Part shown: positions 33,815 through 46,699 of the stretch, piece after piece
Layout: each line of letters starts with the position of its first letter
Numbering within the stretch: position 1 is the first letter of the stretch
Source: Ziziphus jujuba
Taxonomy: Eukaryota; Streptophyta; Magnoliopsida; Rosales; Rhamnaceae
Assembly (NCBI RefSeq): GCF_031755915.1
Contig: NC_083379.1
Location: forward strand, 28,334,001 to 28,398,000
Length of the DNA: 64,000 nt
Direction of reading: 5' to 3'
Translations under genes and position numbers: made by a program
The notes under the pieces: model-generated
The model's input: the letters and a program-made list of their open reading frames with translations, nothing else
The model's database searches: none
Told to the model about the DNA's origin: nothing

Positions 33815-34358
33815 ATGGCACACAGAGGTAAACATAGGTCATCCTAATAGACTTCAATAGAAAGTATAGATGCACCCACCTTATAAGGAGCATCTTATTG
33901 AGCACCTGGCTTGATCACTCGAGAGGAGTGAGTTTATTAGACATTCTATTGATCAGGCTCGTAGAATTAAACCAGTGATTTTGATGGCTCCACAAATCTT
34001 ATTGCATCTTTATCTTGGCTAGCTAACAAGGAAAAAATCCTAGATGAGGGTATGTAGTGTACAGACAAGGACAGGGTGAGGATAACTAGTTTTATGCTAA
34101 AGGGAAACACAAGAAAATGGTGGATGTATGAGATGATCAGAAGACGTCACACTTGGCATTGTTTAAGATTTCATTTCGCATCAAGTTCTACCATCCCGCC
34201 TTTATTAAATTAAAAAGCTCGAGTATTAGACGCTCACTCAAGATAGCATGACAGTTTCTAAATACAAGTGGAGATTCAAAAAAACGTTAAAGTTATACCC
34301 CAAATTGGTTGCCAATGAGGTTAGCAAGAAGAGGAGATTGTTTTATCATTTAAACAAG
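33815..34358 (+). pseudogene. Gypsy gag pseudogene, 5' part
   Basis: After the primer-binding site, the sequence encodes fragments such as FMLKGNTRKWW, typical of the gag core (ML-G-A--WW) of plant gypsy elements, and later, with stops and shifts, a stretch equivalent to VEKFEELSRYAPNLVANE. In-frame stops are frequent. The sequence is cut at 34358 by the hAT target site and resumes at 40326. Confidence 0.6.
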
Positions 34359-34366
34359 CTTGTAGC
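34359..34366. repeat. hAT target-site duplication, left copy
   Basis: CTTGTAGC directly before the element end TAGGGGTGGGC. The identical octamer follows the right end at 40318-40325. Eight bases is the hallmark length for hAT insertions. Confidence 0.93.
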
Positions 34367-34639
34367 TAGGGGTGGGCAAAAACCGACCTGACCCGACAAA
34401 ACCGACCAAACCGAAGAATTTGGGTCGGTTTGGGTTGGTTTTTATTGTTTAGTCGGTTTGGGTCGGGTTATACATATTTAAATGTTAGATTTTCGGTTCG
34501 GGTTACGGGTTGGAAGGAATTTTAACCCACCCAACCCGAACCGAACCGTTTCATAACCAAAGAGCCATTTTGCAAAAATTATTTTCATTAAATTATTTCT
34601 ATGAAATTTTGTAAGCCATTGATCTCTCACCATCTAATT

Positions 34640-36863
34640 ACCACCATTGGATTTCAAGATGAAAACACAATACACAACAGTGACAGCACTCAACAGAACA
34701 CAATCTCAGATTCTCACAAAACGAAATTGAAGCCCTAGCATTCGCGTCGCCAATCGCCACTCGCAGGCAGCATCCTCCGGCCAGCCACCACCCGATTGAA
34801 CTCCCAAGCAACGCCACCACTCGTCACCCTCCCAAGTCCCAAGCTCTGCAGGTAAAAATCATTATATTTCTTATTATTATTATAGTGATTATTGATTGAT
34901 TGAAATTGAAAGGAAATCTTTCATAATTTTATTTTATTTCGAGTTAGCAACTTCTATTTTATTTTTTTTTCGTTCCTTTCTGCTTCCCTTCGGATTGGAA
35001 AATTAAATAGATCTTTGCATCTCACACAATTCAAATCTTGTAACACTCAACACTTTCACGAGGCTCACTCTACATCCTAATTACACAAACACTGAAACAC
35101 CTATGCACAAATTAAACAATTTTCCGGGAAATTGCAATCATCCTTCACAACCCAATTAAGCTAAAAACCCAAAAATGAAAGCAATGAAACACAGAAAACA
35201 AAGAGACAGAGACAGAAAGAGACTGACTTAGCTGAAGCAGACAAATGGAGTCTGGGCTCCACGGGACTCGGAGAAGCTCCTCTCATCTCAATCGATACAG
35301 CAACAAGATGAGAATGGCACCATCTGATTCTGATTTAGAGAAAAAACAAACACAAGCAGAAAAACAGAAAAATAGTATTTTTATTACTTTCTGGAAACAC
35401 CCAAAAAAAAAAAAAAACAGATTCAGAGAAAGCAAATACAGAGAACTGAAAATGAAAAGTAGAAAATACCCAGTTGCTGTGATCTATTTAAAAGAGTGAG
35501 TAGCGGAGCTTTTGCTGGCTTAAAAAGAGTTAAAGACTGCCATAGAAGGCAGTTAATTCATTACTTTTTCATGCTCTTGTCTAAAACCCGGTAATCCAAT
35601 AAAATATTGAGTATTGACTCAGACTAGTCAAATTTCCTCTTAAAAGATAGTCAAATTTCACTTTTTTTCTTTTCGGTGATGTTTAAGTTTATTCTTTTCT
35701 TGTGTAATGGTGTAGGTGCAGAATGATTTGGTTGGGGATAAGTGATATAAAAAAGAACAATGATTAAGAAAACTAAGTGGAAACTTTTTGGGTTATGTAT
35801 AATTTCTTTATCAAATAATAGTAATTTTGAATCTAGAACTTTAAAAATATTTAAAAATTAATTTCTTTGTTGAACAATCTGTCATTGCCAATTTGATTCT
35901 TGCTCTTAATGGTTAAAAATGCATACTTGTACTCAATTATGTCATTTGCATGAATGATGGAAAATAAATATTATTTTTTTATTTCAATTCATTTATATTT
36001 ATGCCCTAAAATCTTGTGCAAATCAGAGTGTTTATATTGTTGTTTGTTTGATTCAAATGGCTTATTTTGTTGAATGGTGGACTTGGCAGTATCTGTCCAA
36101 TTATTATATAAATTCATCATAATAATGTTCATAATTATGTACAAGCTAAACTTAAAGTACAAGCTGCATATATATATATATATATATTTTTTTTTATTTA
36201 TATATTTATATATAATTATATATGAGGTTCTTTTCCTCAAGTCACTCAAAATTATTTATGCATAACTAAAACTTTTTGTCTTGATAAATATGAATAAAAA
36301 CCTTAACCTGCATTTTTTGTTCACAATCGCAGAATATATTGGAAGAAAGCTACTTCTTCAGTCACCTTCAAGGACCAAACAGCTTGCCTGAATCACCTGT
36401 TGGACAGGCTTCTCAAACTCTCAGCAGTCAGCACTAATTTGGGCAGTGAATCTAATTCCTCTCCAAATGGTAGAACAGATGTGGCAGGTTTGATAAGCTT
36501 CTAATTCTCTGGAATTTATTCTCTTTTAATTTCCTTTGGTGGTTGTTTCCCATTACTTAAAGAATCTATGCTATTTTAAATACATAAAATATTATACATG
36601 GAAACTATGGAATGCTGTTTTTTCTAATCAGTCTTAACACCAGGAGTTTGGATGGAAGAAGTGTATTTTTTTTTTTCTGTTTTTTCTAATTAGTATTGCA
36701 ATTTTATTTTTTTTATTTTGCTTTGTGGTCTAATATATTTTTTTCCCCTGTTTTGTAGATAAAATCAAACAGCCTATCGTGACTTGCATAAATCGAATAG
36801 CATTCCTTTTCATTGTTTAATTCCAAGATCACAAACAATTGTGTGATTGTCTATTATTTGGAG
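34640..36863 (+). other. Probable 5' leader exons of the hAT transposase gene
   Basis: Three exon-like blocks precede the coding exon: a GC-richer block of about 200 bp ending CTCTGCAG/GTAAAAATC at 34851; 36333-36487 after an ATCGCAG acceptor and before a GCAG/GTTTGATAAG donor; and 36759-36863 after TTTTGTAG and before GAG/GTAAGTT. The coding exon begins after an acceptor at 37111-37112. Splice signals are good by eye, but the transcript structure is inferred. The transcription start is unknown. Confidence 0.5.
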
Positions 36864-37119
36864 GTAAGTTACTTAGCCTTTTTCTCGTTATTTTTGCATG
36901 TGGGAAGGTCAAAAATTGCTTTTGGAAAGTGTAGTGAAGCATAGGCTGTGAAATTGTTTGTTGTGAAGTTTGGAGATTGTGAAGTGATGTGTGACTTGAT
37001 TGCTGTGAAGTTGTTAATATAACCTGGCCTGCTGATTTTGACAGCTATATGTATATATATTTGTATATATATATATATACATATATGTATATGTTTATTT
37101 TGTTTTTAATAGGTTCTAG

Positions 37120-39430
37120 ATGGATGAAGGCCACAATGATTTGTATGATATTAATGAATTGGAAGAGTATTTAAATGAATCAGATAAAGCTGAATCTCAA
37201 CCTTCACAGTTGGATAAACCTTATAAAACGCAAAAGAGAAAACCTTCTAGGGCTCCATCTTGGGTTTGGGAACATTTTGAAAAAATTCCAGATTATGATC
37301 CAAATAATCCTAGGTGCAAATGTAAACATTGTGGGGTAGATTATGCATGTAATACCAAGAGATGTGGAACTAGTACATTGCGAAACCATTTGATGAACCA
37401 ATGCACAAAATATCCTAATAGGATGGAGGATAAAAAGCAACAAGTTCTTTCATTTGAAAGTGGTAGTAGCAATTTGGTCTCTATGAGTACAACATTTAGT
37501 AAAGAGGCATGTAGGCTTGCATGTGCAGAAATGATCATCATGGACGAGTTACCATTTAGCCACGTTGAAGGAGAAGGGTTTAGAAAGTTTTGTAATGCTT
37601 TGAACCCTAAGTTTGAACCGCCATCTCGTAGAACAATTTCTAGAGATGTGTTTCAGTTGTACTTAGATGAGAAAAAAATTTTGAAGAGTGTGTTTTCATT
37701 GAGGAAGCAAAGGGTTTGTCTTACGACAGACACATGGACTTCCATTCAAAATAACAATTACATGACTCTTACCGCTCATTTCATTGATGATGATTGGAAG
37801 TTGCATAAGAGAATTTTAAATTTTTGTATTGTGCAAAATCATAAGGGTGAGACAATTGGTAAGGTTATAGAAAATTGTTTAATTGAATGGGGTATTGAAA
37901 GGGTTTTCACAATAACGGTTGATAATGCTTCTTCAAATGATGTGGCTGTTAATTTTTTGAAAGAAAAATTAAATTATTGGAAAGGAAATGTTTTGGATGG
38001 TGAGTTTTTACATGTTCGTTGTGCTGCACATATTGTAAATTTAATTGTGACATTTGGATTAAAGGAAATCCATGATAGTATTGCTGGAATTCGTAATGCT
38101 ATTAGATATGTTCGATCATCTCCTTCAAGGTTAAACAAATTTAAAGAATGTGTAGAGAATGAGAAAATTGAATATAAAGAAACCGTGGTTTTGGATGTGT
38201 CTACTAGGTGGAATTCCACCTATTTGATGTTGAACTCGGCTTTGAAGTATCAAAAAGGTTTTGATAGGATGATAGATGCTGATGGACATTATCTTAGATA
38301 TTTTGAGGAAGATGAAGTAGGAAGGAAGAGAGCCGGACCACCTCTAATTAAAGATTGGGATAGTGCAAGGGTTTTTGTGAAATTTCTTGCTACTTTTTAT
38401 GAAGTTACCTTAAAGTTTAGTGCCTCTTTGACTGTTACTTCTAATATATGTTTTCATGAATTGAGTTTGATGTATAATGCACTTGTTGAATGGAGTAATA
38501 GTCAAAATCATTTGATGGCCAATATGGCAAAGAAAATGTTGATAAAGTTTGACAAATATTGGGGTTCACTTGGAAATGTCAACAAGTTGTTGCTTATTGC
38601 CATTGTGCTTGATCCACGATATAAGCTGGAATATGTATCATATCTTTTTGAGGATGCTTATGAAAGTGGTATGGTTGAATCTTTGACTAGGGATGTAAAA
38701 GATACTTTAGTTAACCTTTACAACTTCTATAAGGAAATTGATTCTATGAATGGGAGTTCTAAAGTATCAAATTCAAATGATGGTCAATCAATGCAAGCAC
38801 AACAAAGTGGGATGATGATGGATTCATTGGATGATGGAAGCATAGATGATCGTCGGCGTTTGAAAGAATCACAATTTAAAAAAAGAAAAATGGAAAAAAA
38901 TGAATTGGAAATAAAGAATGAGGTTGATAAATTTTTGTTTGATCCATGTGAGGATGTGGAGAGTGAGAAATTTGATATTTTGGCTTGGTGGAAAAATAAT
39001 TGGACAAAATATCGAATTTTATCTCAAATTGCAAGAGATGTATACGCCATTCCAGTTTCTACAGTAGCATCCGAATCTGCTTTTAGTACCGGAGGGCGTA
39101 TTCTTGATGCATTCAGAAGTTCATTGGGTCCAAAAATGGTGGAGGCTTTGATTTGTTCTCAAAATTGGTTGCAATCAAAGCCTATGACGTATGATTATAG
39201 AGTTGAAATACCAATAGAAGATGTCGCATATTATGATTCTATTGAATCGGGTAAGAATTTTTTTTATTATTATTATTTGTAATTTTATTTTTATTATCTA
39301 TTTTAGAGTTTTTAGAATTTTTTAGTAATATTTACAACTTCGTTTAGCTTACTAATTAATCTAATATCATATTTTAATTTGTTTAGGAGCATCTTGGGTT
39401 ACAAAACAAAGTTTACCTCCACCTAATTGA
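37120..39430 (+). CDS. hAT transposase (BED finger, Ac/RICESLEEPER-like)
   Basis: The main exon at 37120-39250 joins 39387-39430 through a GT-AG intron and gives 724 codons plus a stop. Without splicing the frame would end in a low-complexity FFYYYYL tail. A BED-type zinc finger spans about residues 44-98 (WVWEHF, CKCKHC, ligands C68, C71, H90, C95). The RNase-H-like core has the first acid in LTTDTWTS (D204) and the second in TITVDNASSND (D268). The C-terminal dimerisation region has LAWWKNN and VSTVASESAFSTGG, whose Glu at about 652 fits the third catalytic acid, then SSLGPKMVEALICSQNWL. Length and order match plant Ac-like hAT transposases and their tamed relatives such as DAYSLEEPER. Because it sits between matching ends and target duplications, it is a transposase rather than a host gene. 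It acts in the nucleus, excising and inserting the element. All three acids are present. Confidence 0.93.
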
Positions 39431-40317
39431 TATATGATTACTTGGTAAGTTTGTTGTTAATTCCAAATCATCAATTATCTTTTACGTTAGATAATATTTT
39501 AGTAATACACTTAAACTTAATGTTTATTGATTGCTAATTCTTTACATTTAATGCTTAATGTTTAATGTTTATTTATAATTTTAATGTTTGTTGAAGGATG
39601 AATGGAATTTGGTTTATTGAGGTAGTGAGCTTGTGGTTGCTGCTGGTGGCTTTTCATGCAATGGAGAATGTGGAAGAAAACAATATTTAAACTAATTTTT
39701 ATTTTTATGGATTATTAGTTTATTTAATTATAAGTTTATTTTAAAATTTTAGATTTCAAATATGGGTTGTATTTTATTTTGTAGCTAATAATGGTTGTAG
39801 ACTTGTTATATACTTTATTTGTTGATGTATGGTTTATAATTGGGTGGTGGTAGTAGTAGATTTGTATTATAGTTGTATGATTATGTGTTGTATTATTTAA
39901 TATGTTTGATGCTTAATAATTAACTTATTTGGTATTTTTGTTTAGGTGGATGGATGTATGTTAAAATTATTTAATTTAAAGAATAATTTGAAAAGAATAT
40001 CTAATTTAAAATATAGATTGATGATTAAAAAGGTCTAAAAATTTTTTTATACAATTTTGGTCCAAAAAATACCAAATTCGAAATATATATATATATATAT
40101 ATATACAATTTGGGCCGAGGCCTAACACGAAGCCCAGACCGGCCCAACCCGCAAACCCAACCCAAACCGATCAAGTATGGTCGGTTCGGTTCGGTTCGGT
40201 TCGGTTTTTGTATTGGGTTCGGTTCGGTTCGGTTATGTAACCAACCCAAACCGAATTGGTCGGTTAGGTTTAAAAAAACCCCAAAAACCGAACCAATCCG
40301 CACCGAGCCCACCCCTA

Positions 40318-40325
40318 CTTGTAGC
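40318..40325. repeat. hAT target-site duplication, right copy
   Basis: CTTGTAGC, identical to 34359-34366. Gag sequence continues directly afterwards (ATTGAGAATCTCAAATGC). Confidence 0.93.
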
Positions 40326-41090
40326 ATTGAGAATCTCAAATGCAATTCACCCTATATATTAGTCTATAAGACATGCTGGCCTAGACTTAGAAAGGCAGAC
40401 CTTGATGTGTAGGTCTAAAAGCTGATCATTTAATGGCATCTTTTCAAAGACCCTCAGTCAGGGATTATTTAAAAGGGGTAGCTCTAGCTCAGGATCATTG
40501 TTGGATGAAGGATTCAAAGGAGGCAGACATATCCTCAAGGACAGTAGATCCCAGAAAGCTGGACACACTCAAGATTCAAAATAGCAGACAATGAGTAGTG
40601 GTATCTCCATTATTAAAGATCCACAGGCAGAGGCAATTTTCATTTTGCATGTAACTTCTGTATGATGGGTCATGCCAATGAGATAGACCATACTTTCATT
40701 GCGGGCAATCGGAGCACTTCAAGAAGGATTGCCCCTATTGAGGACAGAGTCAAGCTAGAGCATCAAGATTGGGTGCTCAGATTTAATAGACAGGTTTTCA
40801 ATAGACTAATGAGTTCAAAGGACAGGATACACAGAGAGGCCAGACTTTAGGTGGCACTAATAGCACTGGACAATAGTCCACATCTGCAGCCTAAAGTGGA
40901 GGTTGAAAGGGATGATCACCTACCAGAGGCATGGTGTATGCTATGACAAGGTAGGAGGCATAGGCCACTCCCGATGTTGTGACAGGTACACTACCTATGC
41001 TTGGTATTGATGTATTTGTTTTATTGTCTCAAGGGCCACACACTCTTTTACTTCGCATGGATGTATTGCCTGAGTTAGGATGACTCTAGC
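40326..41090 (+). pseudogene. Gypsy gag and protease pseudogene, 3' part
   Basis: Continuation of the gag interrupted by the hAT element. Around 40690-40740 the frame YFHCGQSEHFKKDCPY is a CCHC zinc knuckle with its first Cys replaced by Tyr. Near 40985-41085, GTLPMLGIDVFVLLSQGPHT and a following MDVLPELG resemble the decayed aspartic-protease segment of the same element type. Stops and shifts are common. The element decays into unassigned sequence after about 41090, and reverse transcriptase and integrase are not seen. Confidence 0.6.
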
Positions 41091-41459
41091 TCCATTAGGA
41101 TGTTACTTGGAAATTTCCACACCCACAGAAAGGTTCTTGGTTTTATGGCATTTGTGTTTGGTGATGGATTTTGATCTTGGTTTTGGTATTTTGTTTTTTT
41201 GAAAGTTGAAGGTTTTATGCTGATGATGTATTACAAATCTAAGGTGGTCGATGTTTTTCGTGATAACTTCATCTTTTAAGGAATATCGTGTTTGAAGCAC
41301 AATTAGAATATAAGAAATAGATGAATATTCTCTTATGGTTTGAGGACCTAGCAATTAATTCTTAATATTTGGTTGTGATATTATACTAAGATTTAAATTT
41401 CTTTATTGCTTAAGGTATGGATTTTTTGAGTCTGTTGAAATTGGAAGAATTTGGCGTAT

Positions 41460-42660
41460 TTTTAAAAATGATATTTAATGATGCGAACCTAGGTTAACTC
41501 AAGCCTAAACCTGTATTATACTAGCCTAGATCAAAAAATTAAGTTCAAGTTCTTATAGTCACCTCAACCCCTGATAAGTCAAGATGTTCTATTGATAAGT
41601 CAAACTAAAACACTTGATTTCTATTAAGTGTTTTAGGTGTTCAAAGAGAACAAAGATAATTCTTTCTCACAAATAATTTTCTATATAATATGTAAGCTGA
41701 TTTCTCATTGAAAATAAGCCTTTAGATAGGCTTTGAATGAACAAAATAAAACCCTAAAAGACTAGTAAAACTGGCCATAGAGAATAGGAAACTATGCTTG
41801 GCCGAATTTCACCTTCCTTTCCTAAACTAAATTGTATTAATTAATTCTTTTATTTTGAATTAGGAATTAATTAATTTACAATCAAAATAATAAGATTCTA
41901 ACTATCCTAAGTTGAATTATCCAGCAAATAAACAAATAAAAATCAAAATAAAAGATAGTTTCCTAAAACAAAAAGTCAAACTCAAATTAAGAAACTAGTT
42001 AACTAGTTTGACAACTAAGCTAACTTTAATCAATTTTCAGCTTGTAAAGGCTCCAAATCAGCTCCAATATGCCATGTAGGATGCCAAATAGGATTAATAA
42101 TGAATCCCATACGTTGACCTTGATTGGAACAAAGAGAAAATGCTTAATCACTAAAATACAGTAAAGCCAATGGCAAATACAGCAAATTCAGCCAAAACTA
42201 TTTTCCATGCGCAAATGGCCTCTTTAGTTGCTTTTGCTTCTGCCTTGACTTGTTTTCATGACCGCTTAGTGATATCAATTGAATTCAAGAAGTGTTGAAC
42301 CCATTCCTTGCTACCTAAAGTCCACAAATGCACAAAAACAGCTACCCAGATCCATATCGGCCTCCACCACATGGATGCTTAAAATAGGCTTTGAATCTTT
42401 GGGTATTGACATGCCCTTTTGAGAATTGATAACCCTTGAATAAAACCAGCTAGGTTGTCCTTAAATCTTTTGGCTTGTGCCCTGGTGATTGGCCTGGTCA
42501 TCAATTGTATCGAATCAGCACCCCAGCGAGTAGTCAGTTGTGTGGGTACGGACGGATTCTCATCATTTAAGATAATGAAAGGACTCAACTTGATATTTTG
42601 GATTCTTACTTTTTGGTGTTTGCAATCTCAAGGATTACAATAGGCTTTATAAGCAATCTA
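41460..42660 (-). mobile_element. Second copy of LTR family B, inverted
   Basis: On the minus strand this aligns along its length with 11330-12592. The C-terminal peptide MTRPITRAQAKRFKDNLAGF (within 42379-42588) is followed by the same LTR-like order: GAGCTGATTTGGAGCC, TATTTGCTGG, AATTAATTAAT, GCTTATTTTCAATGAGAAAT, GAACACCTAAAACACTT. The two copies are inverted about 30 kb apart. Mismatches and indels are frequent, so both are old. Confidence 0.65.
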
Positions 42661-43162
42661 AGACCCTCCATTAGAATGAAAATTTTTGTTTGATGACTTT
42701 GATGAATTTGGTGAAAAGAACAATGTTTGTTGAGGCTAAAAAAATTGAATATTCAATGAAGAACATGAATCTTATAATTGTAAGTGCTAGGAGTGTGATC
42801 TGAGCCAAAAAGAACAATCTCAGTTTTAACTTTGTATCATTGGTATATGCTTTGAGGAAATTAAACTTGAGTTCTAAACTCTTTTTTTCATTTAATGCAT
42901 GTATTTTTGGTGTTACTTACAAATTGGGAAAGTTACAAGTCATGCAAGTATGATATTGATAGTTAAGAGATGACTTTGGAAATGAAATTGAAAGATACAT
43001 TCTTATGTGATTTTTATTTGGCAGATGGATATGTTCTTACGTGACTTTTATAGAGAGGGTAACAAAATATAATTAATTTCAGAAAAATGATAAGTAAGGA
43101 AAAATAAAATATAGGATGAGTTGTATGGCAATGCATAACCCCCGAGCAATTTAGAACCTAGA

Positions 43163-43174
43163 GCTTTGATACTA
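43163..43174 (-). promoter_or_regulatory. Degenerate LTR primer-binding site (minus)
   Basis: On the minus strand it reads TAGTATCAAAGC, two changes from TGGTATCAGAGC. It lies just left of a minus-oriented LTR and so marks that LTR as a 5' LTR. Confidence 0.6.
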
Positions 43175-43177
43175 AGT

Positions 43178-46100
43178 TGACAAGATTCGCCCCAGACATC
43201 CTCCCAAGATCTCCCATATAGTCCTACCTAGTAAAGTCCCACTAGGCAATTTTTAGAGAAAACCCAATAAAACTTCACATAAACCGTGGACAACCAAAAG
43301 CGTACAATATAAAATAACACCTGAAGTTATAAAAAAAAAAAAAAAATGAACCCCAACAGCATGTTAATTCACAATCAAGTTCTGCAGCTCTTCATACTAC
43401 AGACCATTACTACGCATATATAATAGTCACTACCATGTCCATAATTTAGTTCAGAGCATTTTAAGAATATTTGTAAAATTAAGCGAACAACTGATATGAA
43501 TAAGTCTAGGAAAATAAAGATAAACAAAAAAAGATAAATATTGCTGCTGTTGTGGAAAACACAACACAATAAGTGATGCGCAAGGTGGATTGCTTGCTGA
43601 ATGTCTGGACCTAGAGGAACAAATTTAAAAATAAATAAAACATGAAATAAAAATATTTCAGTGAGTGGTAGAGTACAATAAAAAAATAATATTTTATTTC
43701 TATAAATCTTTCTCTCAAGACCTCTCATGATCATCTCTTAGAATAATGCTACACGCATCGCTGCAAATCTGCATACTATAATATTATGCTAAATCAAAAC
43801 ACTAATACTATATAGTACATGAGTTAAAAACAATAGCACAGTATTCATAAACAATTTTTTTAAGTTCACACTTATTCATTTTTCTACATATAAGTATTGT
43901 ACCATAAACTATAATTTAATATTCAAACCCAACCATTTATTTAAATATATCAAAAATTCCAAATCACCATTTCATGTTAAAACACAAATATAAATAGTGA
44001 AATATATATTACTATAAACCATTTTTAAGCACTTAAAATATAAAACAGTTAAACATGCTTAAAAATTATACAATATCAATCAACTGTCTCAAAAATCAAA
44101 TATTTTGTAAAATGACTAAACCATCAATTTAACTGTCTAAATAGTTAAATATCAAGATCCACAAGTTCACTAGAACTCATTTGAATTTAAAATTGATAAG
44201 ACAACATTTGGGACCCTTTCCAAGCATCTAAGATGGCTCCGCCTAAGGAAACTCTATTGAACCAGTACCGAGAGTTCAGTAGGACCTTCTCATAAATTGG
44301 ATATAACCTAATACCATAAAAGAGAAAAATAACCACTTTTAATAGGAATTTTAAAATCGTAGTCATACCTATCAAGAGTTCTAACTCAGGAGAAAGAAAA
44401 ACAAAAATAAGCATACATAATAGGACAATCCACCAGAGCATACTAAAAAAAAATAAATGAGTACAAAAATATATAAAACATAATGTATAATAGTACTATA
44501 AGAAAATATAAAAAATAAAAAAAAGGCAATGCATCAGCATTGGAAAGGTAATAAATATGAAGGTTTGATAATGATGTAATATACGAAGGTGATGATGATG
44601 GAACGGTGCCCAAATGTAGTATGCACAAACTATCAACTAAGGCCTAGGCAAAACAGTTTTTAAAAAAATACAAAACTATGAGACAAGTTTAGTGAGTAAA
44701 CAATTATCATATTATGAAAATAAATATTATTCTTAAAAATCATTTCTCTCGATACCTTGCTTTCACTCTTTGAAATTTTCCTATTTTAACAAACAGTTTT
44801 CACAAAGTTCTTAATTATCCCAAAATAACACTTTCATAAATCATAAGATAAAGAAATTAAAACCAAAATAATATCCTCCACCTTGTAATAAAATAATATT
44901 TTTACAAGTTATCAATAATCGAAATATACATAACCATATATTATAACCTTAGAGTATAAAACAAAAGCCCTATGTACCATATTCATTACCATAACCTATC
45001 ACTCAACCATACTACCTTTCTAGTGTTTTGTCGACTACCAAGGGAAAGAAAAAATGTCAATGTGATCTTCAACGTCCCAGAGCATCACAAAATGGGACCT
45101 CTGATCCAACCTTAAGAAACACATAATCAAACAGGGGATGGCCAAATAAGTGAGTGATATTCCGACAAATCCAAATTCATGGTATAGTATGGTACACAAA
45201 AATCTACAATCTGATATATTTATATAACTATTTAATAATACCCATAATCATTGTATTAAAATATTCCCACATATATCAACATAAACATATATATATATAC
45301 TTGTATAATTATAAACCAAAATTTATTTAAGTCAAATCTTTCCTATTTGTATCCTATATTATGATAAATTAAATAATTATTTCATAGCATGTGATAAAGC
45401 ATATAATTCGAATAATTCCATAAATAATAATACTAATAGAGAAATTTATATATCACATACAATCAAACACATAATTCCCAAAACCATTTCAGAAAATAAA
45501 GTTCTCTCGTAGATCGTAGCTCAAACTACTTCCTCCACTGGACCACCTCTAATAAATGGAGCATACCAATATTCCAAAATATCCTTAATAACTCTAAAAT
45601 TTCTAAAACTGAATACCAAACAATTCAATTATATTGTAGGCCTTAAATACCAGACACCCAAGGCCAAAGCGCAATTTATTGAAATTAAACTTTCTATTGG
45701 TTCCATTAACACCGAATTACACTATTCCAACTTCAGTTTTGTCTAATTTGTCTAATTATGTCTAGACATAGTCCAAATTTATCTGGTATTAAACTAATTG
45801 ATCCAAAATAGAAAAACTATCAAACAAAATCCAAAATTTACAAGCTTTATATAAATGGAAATCTTGTGAAATAGGTAGAAAGGTCTAAACTCACTTTGGT
45901 TCAAAAACGTCATCAATAGTCAAAAAACACAATAAAAAAAAAAGAATCTAAGCTCACCTTTGTCTAAAAACGTCCCTTGTAGCCGAAAAACATGTTGAAA
46001 AATTCTATCAAACTTGATTTTGATGGATCTCTTAAATCGTGAAGAATTTTGACAAATGGAGGATATAAAAGGATTTCGAGGGTCCAAAATAGGGGAAGGT

Positions 46101-46650
46101 ATATAGGTCGACCTAAAATGGCCAAAAGTCTAGCCAACCAATCGAAAAAATAGTGGGCAGTCATTGTCGTCTTCACCAGCCCAATTTGGGTATGTTCGGT
46201 GGTGGGTTGGCTTGAAATTTTAGTGGTTGGCCAGCAACAAGGTCAGTTTTCCCACCTTCCAATATCTCAACATTGACCTGGTTGGCGATGGAAACAGGCG
46301 ATTGACTCGGTTTGGGTTCCATGGGTTTATAAGAGCCTTTAGGACTTTTTGAATATTTTTAAATTTATTTACTAATGGCATGCTCCCTAAAGCATTTATA
46401 TAGCCCAGGGTCCACTAAATGACAAACTCATGACTCGTTTGGACATAGATAAATATTGATATTTAAAAATTCTTTAGAACTATTACTTTATAGCCGTAAC
46501 TCAAAATTAGGTTTGTCATCATTCTACAAGCTCTTCACTATGATGTACTAGTTAAACCAAGATTATTGTGCAATAAAAAGTCAAACTCAAGGCCCATTAA
46601 CAATCTAATTAATCAATCCTAGTAAAACCAAATAAAATTCTAATTCTAAT
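43178..46650 (-). mobile_element. Family A gypsy 5' LTR, minus orientation
   Basis: It resembles the family A LTRs read on the opposite strand. The tail at 43178-43270 (AGTAAAGTCCCACTAGGCAA) matches the plus-strand LTR tail at 33600. Its far end near 46440-46650 matches the start region of the plus-strand LTRs (AAAAAGTCAAACTC, CCTAGTAAAACC). The span is longer than the 2.26-kb copy because of extra or unaligned segments between about 44640 and 45180. It lacks a clean TGTGAC start. Short open frames at 43375-44628 and 45964-46176 lie inside and are not genes. Confidence 0.55.
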
Positions 46651-46699
46651 TTTTGATTTTTGACACAAGTCATCACAAAAACTATTCAAAATCTTATCA

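Larger units (their letters stand above)
34367..40317 (+). mobile_element. Complete hAT DNA transposon (~5.95 kb), apparently autonomous
   Basis: Both ends carry TAGGGGTGGGC in inverted orientation (34367-34377 and 40307-40317), flanked by a perfect 8-bp duplication, CTTGTAGC. About 200 bp inside each end is packed with CGGTT/AACCG motifs, including five tandem CGGTT pentamers near 40180-40205. Subterminal repeats of this kind bind the transposase in Ac-like elements. The interior holds one transposase gene on the plus strand with an unbroken frame. The element sits in the gag region of a decayed gypsy element, so it inserted after that copy. An intact target duplication, ends and frame suggest recent activity, but mobility is not shown by sequence alone. 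Confidence 0.93.

Noticed and set aside
35245..35499. 84-codon frame in the hAT 5' region
   Set aside because: It lies in intron-like sequence. Its Lys-rich end comes from an A-run, and there is no recognisable domain.
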